Part shown: piece after piece, positions 1 through 15,367 of the stretch
Layout of the letters: each line of letters opens with the position of its first letter
How positions within the stretch are numbered: position 1 is the stretch's first letter
Assembly: GCA_019686135.1 (NCBI GenBank)
Contig: JADGHL010000028.1
Span: forward strand, 1 to 47,428
DNA: 47,428 bases
Reading direction: 5' to 3'
Source of the DNA: Myxococcaceae bacterium
Lineage (GTDB): Bacteria > Myxococcota > Myxococcia > Myxococcales > Myxococcaceae
Program-made: the position numbers and the translations under genes
Notes under the pieces: generated by a model
Told to the model about the DNA's origin: nothing
The model's database searches: none
The model's input: only the letters and a program-made list of their open reading frames with translations

Positions 1-8
1 TCCAGCGA

Positions 9-200
9 ATGACGCCAGCTCAGAGGTCCCGTGCAGCCTCCGAGCTCACCTCGTCGGTTCGCAAGCTGGCCCTCATCGGCCTCCGGAGCCGCTACCCAGC
101 CGCGGGGGAGGACGAGCTTCGCGTGCGCCTTGCTGTTCGGCTCTATGGGCGGGCCATTGCCGAGCGGCTCTACGGGCAGGTACCCGAGGATGCGCGCTGA
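9..200 (+). CDS. 3' end of a small conserved hypothetical gene (5' partial)
   Basis: The reading frame is open back to the left edge of the window, so the true start may lie outside; the ATG at 9 is only the first available start. The visible 63 residues are Arg/Ala/Leu-rich and helical, with a pattern (opening TPAQRSRAASEL, later RLYGRAIAERLYG) that I recall from small genes found just upstream of nucleotidyltransferase-like genes in many bacteria. The next gene at 204 begins 3 bp after this stop, in the same frame, and belongs to that partner family, so the two look like an old gene pair. No catalytic motif is visible. Function unknown; it may be non-functional because its partner is shortened. 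Confidence 0.5.
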   Translation: MTPAQRSRAASELTSSVRKLALIGLRSRYPAAGEDELRVRLAVRLYGRAIAERLYGQVPEDAR

Positions 201-203
201 ATC

Positions 204-557
204 ATGACGGTCGTTGAAGAGGTCGCACACTCCACGCCGATGAAGATTGGCCTCTTCGTCCTGCGTCCCGGCCGCTTCGACCCGAGTGAGTTCCAACGGA
301 GGCGGCGAATTGAGCTCGATCCGGGCCAGTCGCTCTATGTGAAGTCCCCCGAAGACACGGTGGTGAGAAAGCTTCTCTGGTTCAGGGAGGGAGGAGAGGT
401 CTCGACTCAGCAGTGGCGGGACGTCGTGGAAGTGCTCAGAGTGTCCGGACCCTGGATGGACATGGCGTACGTGGAACACTGGAGCGCCGAGTTGAACCTG
501 TCGGACCTGCTCGACCGGGCGAAGGCTCAGGCTTCTACGGGCGAGGAGCAGCGATGA
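204..557 (+). CDS. nucleotidyltransferase-like protein, N-terminally truncated (possible gene remnant)
   Basis: The 117 residues match the C-terminal part of a family of nucleotidyltransferase-fold proteins. They hold a strand ending in KIGLFVLRPGRFD, a downstream Arg-rich stretch, then SPEDTVVRKLLWFREGGEVS and QWRDVVEVL. Intact members are, from memory, about 50-70 residues longer at the N terminus and carry the Gly-Gly/Ser and Asp nucleotide-binding motif there. That part is absent, because the frame meets the stop of the preceding gene at 198-200. The protein would lack its active site. The 3' end overlaps the convergent ABC ATPase gene by 23 bp. Either this is a degenerate domain kept for another role or, more likely, the product of a deletion. 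Confidence 0.55.
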   Translation: MTVVEEVAHSTPMKIGLFVLRPGRFDPSEFQRRRRIELDPGQSLYVKSPEDTVVRKLLWFREGGEVSTQQWRDVVEVLRVSGPWMDMAYVEHWSAELNLSDLLDRAKAQASTGEEQR

Positions 558-1506
558 CCTCCGTGGCAGGCGGCGCCGCCGCGTGCCTCTCCGACTGCTT
601 CAGCACCTGCAGCAGGATGTCCTCCAGCCGCGCGGCGCGGGACTCGACGTCGGTGACCGGGAGCTGCGCCGCGTAGAGCGACCGGAGCACATCGCCACTT
701 CTGGCGCGCCCGGGCTTCTCCGCGTAGGCGAGCGAACGGCGATCGTCCGCCAGCATCGCGCCCGCTGAAACGGCCAGCTCCGGCAGCTGCGTGACCGGCT
801 CGCTGAACTTGACGACCAGGCGCCGCTCGCCCAGCCGATGCATCAGCGTGGTCTTCTCCTCCACCAGCAACAGCCGCCCGCGGTCGATGATGCCGACGCG
901 GTCCGCCAGCTCCTCCGCCTCCTCCAGATAGTGCGTGGTGAGGACGATGGTGGTCCCCTCGGCGCGCAGCTTGCGGACGTACGCCCACAAATCGCGCCGC
1001 AGCTCCACGTCGACGCCGGCGGTGGGCTCGTCGAGGAACACCAGCTGCGGCCGGTGCACCAGCGCCTTGGCGATGAGCAGCCGCCGCTTCATCCCGCCGG
1101 AGAGCGCGCGCGAGGGGACGTGCGCCTTCTCCTGGAGGTTGAGCGCCTCCAGGAGCTCACGGATCCGTGCCTCGTCGCGCGGCCGGCCGAAAAAGCCCTG
1201 CTGGATCTCCAGCTGCTCCCACGCGGTGAAGAAGGGGTCGAAGTTGATCTCCTGCGGCACCAGCCCCACGCGGAACCGCGGGCTGATCGGATCGCGGTCG
1301 AGGTCAATGCCGAAGATCCGGATGGTCCCGCTGGTCTTGCGCACGAGGCCACAGACCGAACCGATCAGCGTGGTCTTCCCGGCGCCGTTGGGGCCGAGCA
1401 GCGCGAAGATCTCCCCCGCGCCGATCTGGAGCGACACGTCGTCGAGCGCGGTGAAGTCGCCGTAGCGTTTCGACACGTTCCGAATGTCCAGCACCGGTTC
1501 GTTCAT
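535..1506 (-). CDS. ABC-2 type transporter ATP-binding protein (YadG-like), orphan
   Basis: A 323-residue ABC ATPase that would power an ABC-2 efflux permease at the inner membrane. Walker A GPNGAGKT is at residues 38-45, the Q-loop at Q85 (VPQEINF), the signature LSGGMKRR at 135-142, Walker B LVFLDEP at 155-161 and the H-loop at H192 in LTTHYLEEAEEL. The run VPQEINFDPF with TAGVDVELRR is typical of the YadG/NatA-like branch. I chose the start at 1506 (MNEPVLDIRN), where the domain begins; an in-frame start at 1593 would add 29 low-complexity residues and run into the divergent P450 leader. The expected permease is not downstream: a truncated gene converges and overlaps there instead. It may act with a permease encoded elsewhere, or be an orphan left by rearrangement. 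Confidence 0.85.
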   Translation of the reverse strand: MNEPVLDIRNVSKRYGDFTALDDVSLQIGAGEIFALLGPNGAGKTTLIGSVCGLVRKTSGTIRIFGIDLDRDPISPRFRVGLVPQEINFDPFFTAWEQLEIQQGFFGRPRDEARIRELLEALNLQEKAHVPSRALSGGMKRRLLIAKALVHRPQLVFLDEPTAGVDVELRRDLWAYVRKLRAEGTTIVLTTHYLEEAEELADRVGIIDRGRLLLVEEKTTLMHRLGERRLVVKFSEPVTQLPELAVSAGAMLADDRRSLAYAEKPGRARSGDVLRSLYAAQLPVTDVESRAARLEDILLQVLKQSERHAAAPPATEVIAAPRP

Positions 1507-1604
1507 CGGGCGCTGGACCATAGCCCTTTGCGCTGCGACGGCCAGCCCGCCCCTCGTGTGGCGCCCGGCCGCGCGGACCGACATAGTCTTCACGGAGGTC
1601 CGCC
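1507..1604. promoter_or_regulatory. divergent intergenic region between ABC ATPase and P450 genes
   Basis: These 98 bp separate two divergent starts and must hold both promoters unless the ATPase starts further upstream. A clear Shine-Dalgarno GGAGGT lies at 1594-1599, five bases before the P450 ATG, and fixes that start. I see no convincing -35/-10 pair or operator palindrome. Confidence 0.45.
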
Positions 1605-3005
1605 ATGTCCGACGCCGTGCCGGTGAACGCTTCCACCCCCGCCGCGGCCCCGCCGTTGCGCGAGGCGCCCCTGCTCCCGGGCGTCCCGCTGCTGGGGCAG
1701 CTGCTTGCGCTCAGGCGCGATCCGATCGGCACCTTCCTCCGCGCGGCGCAGATCCCCTCCGACGTGGTGCGCATGCAGGTGGGCCCGCGCGACGTCTACC
1801 TCGTCCGGCGCCCGGAGCACGTGAAGTACGTCCTCCAGGAGAACGCCGGCCACTTCTCCAAGCAGACCCGCGGCTACGACGCGCTCCGGGCCATCCTCGG
1901 CAACGGCCTGGTCACCAGCGAGGGCGCCTTCTGGTTGCGCCAGCGCCGCCTGGCCCAGCCGGCCTTCCACCGCCAGCGCATCGCGCAGTTCGCCTCGACG
2001 ATGGTGGATCTCACCGGGCAGCTGCTCGAGCGCTGGGAGAAGGAGGCAGCGCGCGGCGGCATCGTCGACCTCTCGCAGGAGATGATGGCGCTCACCCTGC
2101 GCGTCGTCGGGTGGACGCTGCTCTCCACCGAGATCGGCCCCGACAGCCCCGTGGTGGCAGAGGCGCTGAACGAGCTGCTCCATCAGGTGATGCCGCGCAC
2201 CACCCGGCTGCTGCAGCTGCCGTTGTCGGTCCCCACGCCGATGAACCTCGCGCTGGCGCGCGCGCGGCGGCAGCTGGATGGGATCGTGCTGCGCATCATC
2301 GAAGAGCGGCGCCGAAGCGGCCAGCTCGGCGACGACCTGCTCGGGATGCTGATGGCGGCGCGTGACGAGGACACCGGCGAGGCGATGAGCGACGCCCAGC
2401 TCCGCGACGAGGTGATGACCATCTTCCTCGCCGGGCACGAGACCACCGCCAACGCGCTCACGTGGACGCTGTACCTCCTCTCTCAACACCCCTCCGTCCG
2501 CGCGAAGCTCGAGGCGGAGGTGGAGGCGGCGCTGGGGAACCGCACGCCGCGGTTCGAGGACCTGCCCCAACTGGGCTACGTCCTGGCGGTCATCAACGAG
2601 TCGATGCGCCTGTACCCGCCCGTGTGGATGCTCGTGCGCCGCGTGGAGGTGGACGAGGCGGTCGGCGGCTTCCGGCTCCCGCGCGGCTCCTTCGTGGCGG
2701 TATCGCCGCTGGTGATGCACCGCGATCCGGTGCTGTTCCCGGATCCGGAGCGGTTTGATCCGGAGCGGTTCGTGGGCGCGGCCCCGAACGCGCTGCCGCG
2801 GTTCGCCTTCATCCCGTTCTCCGGCGGGCCGCGCATCTGCATCGGCAACGGCTTTGCGTTGATGGAGGCCCAGCTCGTCCTCTCGATGATCGTCCAGCGC
2901 TTCCGGCTCGACCTGGTGCCCGGCCACCGCGTGGAGCGCGATCCCGCGGTGACGCTCCGGCCGAAGTTCGGGATGCGGATGACCATCGCCGCGCGGCGGG
3001 GCTGA
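1605..3005 (+). CDS. cytochrome P450 monooxygenase
   Basis: A 466-residue soluble bacterial P450, full length for the superfamily. The oxygen-binding I-helix motif AGHETT is at 276-281, the K-helix ExxR as ESMR at 332-335, the PERF-type motif in DPERFDPERF near 380-389, and the heme loop FSGGPRICIG at 405-414 with the axial ligand Cys412. There is no N-terminal membrane anchor; the first 20 residues are Ala/Pro-rich. The overall type (AGHETT, long GxRxCxG loop) resembles the CYP4/CYP102-like bacterial group, whose members hydroxylate fatty acids, terpenoids or sterols, but substrate cannot be read from sequence. No ferredoxin or reductase gene is next to it, so redox partners must come from elsewhere. 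The start at 1605 is supported by the strong GGAGGT site. Confidence 0.95.
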   Translation: MSDAVPVNASTPAAAPPLREAPLLPGVPLLGQLLALRRDPIGTFLRAAQIPSDVVRMQVGPRDVYLVRRPEHVKYVLQENAGHFSKQTRGYDALRAILGNGLVTSEGAFWLRQRRLAQPAFHRQRIAQFASTMVDLTGQLLERWEKEAARGGIVDLSQEMMALTLRVVGWTLLSTEIGPDSPVVAEALNELLHQVMPRTTRLLQLPLSVPTPMNLALARARRQLDGIVLRIIEERRRSGQLGDDLLGMLMAARDEDTGEAMSDAQLRDEVMTIFLAGHETTANALTWTLYLLSQHPSVRAKLEAEVEAALGNRTPRFEDLPQLGYVLAVINESMRLYPPVWMLVRRVEVDEAVGGFRLPRGSFVAVSPLVMHRDPVLFPDPERFDPERFVGAAPNALPRFAFIPFSGGPRICIGNGFALMEAQLVLSMIVQRFRLDLVPGHRVERDPAVTLRPKFGMRMTIAARRG

Positions 3006-3366
3006 TCCGTTCGCCCACCGTGGCGTCCATCCGCCCGAAGGCGCATCCGCACCGACCGTCGTGTGCCGCGCGCCTCGACTGCTCAGTACACGGCGAAGCC
3101 TCATCCCGTGTCCGTTGCCGCCGTTGAGTGATGGGCGTTGCCGGCCGCGCGCTCCTGCGCATCCGGCATGCGGCGCCTAAGCCCCGGTTTGCATGAGTGC
3201 GAATGGGCCCTGCCCGGGGGTCGCGGCCGGCGAGGGAGCGTCCGGACCGGCTGGCACCGCGCAGCCCGTCGCTTCCGCGGCGGAGCCCCGGCGCGTGGGA
3301 GTGGCCGAGGACAAGGGAGCGCTACGGAGAGGTTGAAGGATCTGCTGAGGCATCCCAGAGGTACCC
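3006..3366. other. non-coding leader of the poly-HAMP kinase operon
   Basis: This 361-bp stretch has no gene I can support; the open frames across it look like random GC-rich frames. It should contain the promoter of the kinase-cheR-cheB operon. A purine-rich AGAGG at 3357-3361, six bases before the ATG at 3367, is a modest ribosome-binding site. I see no convincing sigma-54 element: the nearest candidate, TGGCACCG in the 3259-3266 region, lacks a proper -12 GC partner. No strong inverted repeat is evident. Confidence 0.4.
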
Positions 3367-9807
<6,441 letters not shown>

Positions 9808-9813
9808 GGCGCC

Positions 9814-10650
9814 ATGAACCCCGCCGCCCACGAGCTCGACGTGGAGGGCCTCGAGCTCGAGCTTTTGCTCGAGGCGATGTTCCGGCGCTACGGCGCCGAC
9901 TTCCGCGGCTACGCCCGCTCGTCGCTGCGGCGGAGGATCCGCAACATGGTGCGCGACGAGAGGCTCGGCTCCATCTCCGCGCTGCAGGAGAAGATCCTCC
10001 GCGAACCCGAGGCGATGGTGCGGCTGCTCGACCATCTCTCGGTGTGCGTGACGTCGATGTTCCGGGACCCGTCCTTCTTCCTCGCCTTCCGGCAGAAGGT
10101 GGTTCCCCACCTGTTCTCCGCGCCCTTCGTGCGGATCTGGTGCGCAGGGGCGGCCACCGGGGAGGAGGTCTACTCGCTCGCCATCCTCCTCAGCGAGGAG
10201 GGGCTGTTCGAGCGCTGCCGCCTGTACGGCACCGACATCAACGCCCACCTGATCGAGAAGGCCAGGCGGGGCGTCTTCGATGCGGCGCTGATGGGTGAGT
10301 ACGAGGCCAACTACCGGGCGGCGGGCGGCAAGGGCAGCTTGAGCGACTACTTCCGCGTTGCGTACGACGGGGCCACGCCGCGGCACGGGCTCAAGCGGAA
10401 CATCCTCTTCGCGCAGCACAACCTGGCGATCGACGGTTCCTTCAACGAGTTCAACGTCATCCTCTGCCGCAACGTGATGATCTACTTCGGCGCGGAGCTG
10501 CAGAATCGCGTGCACGAGCTGTTCTTCCAGAGCCTTCGGCGCAAGGGCTTCCTCTGCCTCGGACGCCGGGAGAGCTTGCCGAGGGCGTTGGCGAAGACGC
10601 GCTACGAGACGGTGGACGCGGAGGAGCGCATCTACCGGAGGCGGTCATGA
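9814..10650 (+). CDS. CheR-family protein-glutamate O-methyltransferase
   Basis: A 278-residue CheR-type enzyme that would transfer a methyl group from S-adenosylmethionine to glutamate side chains of a receptor protein. The N-terminal helical subdomain ends in VTSMFRDPSFF (residues 79-89). The SAM-binding motif WCAGAATGEEVYSLAI is at 109-124, the acidic residue of the second strand is D141 in GTDIN, and the late motif LCRNVMIYF is at 217-225. Length is normal for stand-alone CheR. It sits six bases after the giant kinase stop and overlaps cheB by four bases (ATGA), so the three are translationally linked. No chemoreceptor, CheA or CheW gene is nearby, so its likely substrate is the neighbouring poly-HAMP kinase or a receptor encoded elsewhere; this is inference. 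Confidence 0.92.
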   Translation: MNPAAHELDVEGLELELLLEAMFRRYGADFRGYARSSLRRRIRNMVRDERLGSISALQEKILREPEAMVRLLDHLSVCVTSMFRDPSFFLAFRQKVVPHLFSAPFVRIWCAGAATGEEVYSLAILLSEEGLFERCRLYGTDINAHLIEKARRGVFDAALMGEYEANYRAAGGKGSLSDYFRVAYDGATPRHGLKRNILFAQHNLAIDGSFNEFNVILCRNVMIYFGAELQNRVHELFFQSLRRKGFLCLGRRESLPRALAKTRYETVDAEERIYRRRS

Positions 10651-11243
10651 ACGCGCCCCGGCTCGTCGTGGTGGGCGCGTCGTGGGGTGGCGTGGACGCG
10701 CTGCAGATCGTCCTCGGCGCGCTCCCGGCCACGTTCGATGCGGCGGTGCTGGTGGTGCTCCACCGGGCGCAGGGCGTGCGGGACGTGCTGCAGCACGTGC
10801 TGCAACGGAGCTGTTCATTGCCGGTGGGGGACGTGGAGGACAAACAGCCCATCCTCCCCGGCCGGGTGTACCTCGCGCCCGCCGGCTACCACGTGCACGT
10901 GGAGGACGCCCACTTCGGCCTCAGCGTCGACGATCCGGTCCACCACGCCCGCCCGTCGATCGACGTCGCCATGAGCACGGCCGCGGAGGCGCTGGGCCCG
11001 AAGGTGACCGGCGTGGTGCTGACCGGAGCGGGCCGGGACGGCGCCGAGGGGCTGGCGTTGATCAAACGGCTGGGCGGCTGCGCCATCGTCCAGGAGCCCT
11101 CGGACGCTGCGCGCGCGGATCTGCCGCGGGCGGCGCTGGACGCGGTGCAGCCGGATCGCGTGCTGGCGCTGGAGGAGATCGCCACCTGGCTCGCCGAGAG
11201 AGGCGGAGGCGCGGAGGTGAACGGCGGCGCGTCCCCGGATTGA
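10647..11243 (+). CDS. CheB-type protein-glutamate methylesterase lacking a receiver domain
   Basis: A 198-residue stand-alone CheB catalytic domain that removes methyl esters from (or deamidates) receptor glutamates. The Ser-His-Asp triad can be assigned: S12 in GASWGG, H39 in VVLHR and D131 in GAGRDGAEG. Classical CheB carries an N-terminal receiver that restrains this domain until phosphorylated. It is absent here, so the enzyme is either constitutive or controlled by a partner, perhaps the three receivers of the upstream kinase. The start overlaps the cheR stop (ATGA). It closes the three-gene operon; the next gene starts 37 bp downstream with GTG. Confidence 0.92.
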   Translation: MNAPRLVVVGASWGGVDALQIVLGALPATFDAAVLVVLHRAQGVRDVLQHVLQRSCSLPVGDVEDKQPILPGRVYLAPAGYHVHVEDAHFGLSVDDPVHHARPSIDVAMSTAAEALGPKVTGVVLTGAGRDGAEGLALIKRLGGCAIVQEPSDAARADLPRAALDAVQPDRVLALEEIATWLAERGGGAEVNGGASPD

Positions 11244-11280
11244 GGTAGCCCCCTCCGGCTCGAGCGACTACACAGGCTAG

Positions 11281-13017
11281 GTGTTGGACCTGCGAGTTCA
11301 GCGCACCATCGGGTCGCGCACGAGTTGGATCGTCACGTTCTTTCTGATGGGCGCGGTGGTGTTGTGGGCCGCCCTCCAGGCTCGCTGGCTCGGACTCCAC
11401 AAGGCCTTCAGCATCGACGAGTTCCAGTACGCGCACGCGGCGTGGCTCGTCTCGCACGGCCAGGTTCCGTACCGAGACTTCTTCGAAGTCCATTTCCCGT
11501 TGGTCTACCTGCTGCTGTCGCCGGTCTTCTGGTGGGCGGGCGACGACCCGTTGGCCATCCTGAAGCTGCGGGCGATCATGGTCGGGTTCGCGCTGATCGG
11601 CGCTGTGGCGGCGGCCCGCCTCAACCGCGAGGTGAGCCGGCTGGCGGCGGTCGCGACGGCGCTCTTCGTCCTGCTCAGTCCGTCGCTGATCAGCTTCCTG
11701 ATCGAGATCCGTCCTGACTCGCTCGGGGCCGTCCTCCTCGTGGTGGCCCTGGCGTTGTTGCGCCTTCGCCGCCGCCCGTTTCTCGCGGGGGTCGGGGCAG
11801 GGCTCGCAGCAGTGGGGTGCGCCTTCTCCACGCAGAAGGCGGCGTTCTACGGCGTGGTGCTCCTCATCCCCGTTGCGGCGAACGTGTTCGAGCTGCGGCG
11901 CGGCGAGGCGCTCGTGAAGAGGCGGTGTCTGGGGACTGTCGCGGGCGCGCTGGCCGGGACGACGGCCGTGGCTCTGTACCTCTTCCTTTCCGGTGCCGCT
12001 CCGGCGTTCTGGCAGTGGTGCTTCGTCTGGGCGGCCGAGCACGAACGCCACTACAGCGACTTCCCGGCGACGAAGTATCTCGCCGGGGTGGTCCAGCGCG
12101 ATGTGCCCCTGTTGCTCTTCGCGGCCGTCGGGCTGGGTGGGACGCTCCGGGACCTCGCGTCCGCGCGGATCCGCGCGGTGCTTCACGAGGACTTTCCCCT
12201 CGTGGCGGCCGCCCTCTCGACGTTTGCTTCCATCGTCCTTCAGCGCGCACCGTTTCCGTACAGCTTCGCGGGCTTTCTGATCATCCTCGCGGTCTTCGGC
12301 GGACGGGGAGTCGGCATTCTGGGGCGCAGCCTGTGGGCGCAGGGCAGAACTGCCCGGACCGGGGTCGTCCTGGGGGCCATCGCGGGGTTGATCTGGATGG
12401 GCGCGGCGCTTTCGCAGGCCACTTCGCGCAGCAATGGCGATCAGCTGAAGGTGCTCGCGCAAGTCGCCCGGCTCACGGGCCCCGACATGCCGGTGTATGA
12501 CAACAGCGGCGGGTACGTGGCCAGGCCGCACGTGCGTTACCTCTTCTATACCGACGCGCTCCTCCGCCGTACGCACGCTGCCGAGCTCACGCGCGACGTG
12601 CCTTCGGAGCTGATCCGGTCGGGCTGCGTGGTCCATCTCCGGGATCTCCGGTTCGACGGTCTGCCGCCCGCTCTCAAGGCGTTCCTCTCGGCCCACTATC
12701 AGCCGTACGACGGCGATCTGTTCCTCTGGGGCATGCGCATCCCCCTGCACGAAGGAACGGGCGACCTCGAGTTCATCGCGCCCCGGGCCGGGCGCTACTT
12801 CGTCTCGGACGAGGGCAATCCCGCTCACGCCAACCTGACGGTGGACGGCGCCCCGGCCGATCCCCGGGGCTTCGAGCTTCCAGCCGGTACCCATTCCATC
12901 CACTACGAGGGCGGTTCGGGCGAGGCATACGTCCTCTGGCTTCCCCGCAACGGAGAGACCTGGAGGCCACACAGGGGCGCGCCCCGGTTCTCGCTCCTTT
13001 TCGGCCACGCCACGTGA
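11281..13017 (+). CDS. polytopic membrane protein, probable GT-C (family 39-like) glycosyltransferase
   Basis: A 578-residue inner-membrane protein with roughly nine or ten hydrophobic segments between residues 15 and 385, then a soluble C-terminal region of about 190 residues. The first periplasmic loop contains FSIDEFQYAHAAWLV, whose Asp-Glu pair sits where GT-C transferases keep their catalytic acid. This suggests a lipid-linked sugar transferase acting on the outer face of the inner membrane. The C-terminal tail has a beta-rich portion with LTVDGAP and LPAGTHSIHYEGG, often seen as a sugar-binding or lid domain in such proteins. The start is GTG with only a weak ribosome-binding site, so a slightly later start is possible. 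It follows cheB by 37 bp, but no functional link is evident. Confidence 0.7.
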   Translation: MLDLRVQRTIGSRTSWIVTFFLMGAVVLWAALQARWLGLHKAFSIDEFQYAHAAWLVSHGQVPYRDFFEVHFPLVYLLLSPVFWWAGDDPLAILKLRAIMVGFALIGAVAAARLNREVSRLAAVATALFVLLSPSLISFLIEIRPDSLGAVLLVVALALLRLRRRPFLAGVGAGLAAVGCAFSTQKAAFYGVVLLIPVAANVFELRRGEALVKRRCLGTVAGALAGTTAVALYLFLSGAAPAFWQWCFVWAAEHERHYSDFPATKYLAGVVQRDVPLLLFAAVGLGGTLRDLASARIRAVLHEDFPLVAAALSTFASIVLQRAPFPYSFAGFLIILAVFGGRGVGILGRSLWAQGRTARTGVVLGAIAGLIWMGAALSQATSRSNGDQLKVLAQVARLTGPDMPVYDNSGGYVARPHVRYLFYTDALLRRTHAAELTRDVPSELIRSGCVVHLRDLRFDGLPPALKAFLSAHYQPYDGDLFLWGMRIPLHEGTGDLEFIAPRAGRYFVSDEGNPAHANLTVDGAPADPRGFELPAGTHSIHYEGGSGEAYVLWLPRNGETWRPHRGAPRFSLLFGHAT

Positions 13018-13058
13018 GCCCTTGAGCCCGTGCCCCGCGTCTGGGAGCTTCCCGCGCC

Positions 13059-13532
13059 ATGACCCCCCGACCCTTCCGGATCCTCGGCGTGCAGCAGGTG
13101 GCGATCGGCGGCCGCGACAAGGCGGCGCTGCGCCGGTTGTGGATCGACACGCTCGGCCTGAGCGAGGCCGGCACCTACCGCAGCGAGCGCGAGAACGTCG
13201 ACGAGGACATCACCGTCGCCGGCCGCGGACCCTTCAAGGTGGAGATCGACCTGATGCAGCCGGTCGATCCGGAGAAGATGCCGAAGGTGGACGACCCGCC
13301 GCTCAACCACCTCGGCCTGTGGGTGGACGACCTTCGCGCCGCGGTCAGCTGGCTGGAGCAGCAGGGGATGCGCTTTGCGCCGGGAGGGATCCGCAAGGGC
13401 GCGGCGGGCCACGACGTCGCCTTCATCCATCCGAAAGCCAGCGAACGGTTCCCGCTCAGCGGAGAGGGCGTGCTGATTGAGCTGGTGCAGGCACCGCCCG
13501 AGGTGATCGCCGCGTACGACGCCGCGCACTGA
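13059..13532 (+). CDS. VOC (glyoxalase/methylmalonyl-CoA epimerase fold) family protein
   Basis: A 157-residue single-chain vicinal-oxygen-chelate protein. Its two beta-alpha-beta-beta-beta modules supply candidate metal ligands Q13 (GVQQVAIG), E62 (KVEIDLM), H84 ([10 protein letters not shown]) and E141 (VLIELVQ). Glyoxalase I and methylmalonyl-CoA epimerase usually have His or Glu at the first position, so Gln there is a variation. The C-terminal LIELVQAP is typical of the group. Possible roles are methylmalonyl-CoA epimerase, lactoylglutathione lyase or a resistance-type dioxygenase; the family alone does not decide. It lies between the membrane glycosyltransferase candidate (41 bp) and ettA (79 bp) on the same strand and is probably an independent housekeeping gene. 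Confidence 0.8.
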   Translation: MTPRPFRILGVQQVAIGGRDKAALRRLWIDTLGLSEAGTYRSERENVDEDITVAGRGPFKVEIDLMQPVDPEKMPKVDDPPLNHLGLWVDDLRAAVSWLEQQGMRFAPGGIRKGAAGHDVAFIHPKASERFPLSGEGVLIELVQAPPEVIAAYDAAH

Positions 13533-13611
13533 CGCGGACCCGGCAGGTCGACTGCCCGGGGAGGAGGCGGCAGTTGCGCCCAGAAGGGGCACGCGCTATC
13601 GGCGCCCCATC

Positions 13612-15285
<1,674 letters not shown>

Positions 15286-15313
15286 GTTCTTCCGCGCGAA
15301 ACGCGAAAGAAAA

Positions 15314-15342
15314 CGGCGGCGGCCCGAAGAGGACCGCCGCCG
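15314..15342. terminator. GC-rich hairpin between convergent genes, intrinsic terminator for the minus strand
   Basis: A 12-bp stem with one mismatch (arms 15314-15325 and 15331-15342) closes a five-base loop. On the minus strand the hairpin is followed by TTTTCTTTC, the pattern of an intrinsic terminator for the lipoprotein gene ending at 15368. On the plus strand it follows ettA but lacks a U-tract, so it would work poorly for that gene. Confidence 0.75.
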
Positions 15343-15367
15343 CTTCAACGACCCGTGTCGCGCAGGC

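Noticed and set aside
1590-3104. A 504-codon minus-strand frame opposite the P450 gene
   Set aside because: His/Arg-rich translation, overlapping the whole P450 gene with all heme motifs.
3259-3275. A sigma-54 promoter in front of the poly-HAMP kinase
   Set aside because: TGGCACCG resembles the -24 element but the -12 part is not TTGC-like.
11062-13008. A 648-codon minus-strand frame opposite the membrane glycosyltransferase candidate
   Set aside because: Charged, low-complexity translation; the plus strand encodes clear hydrophobic helices.
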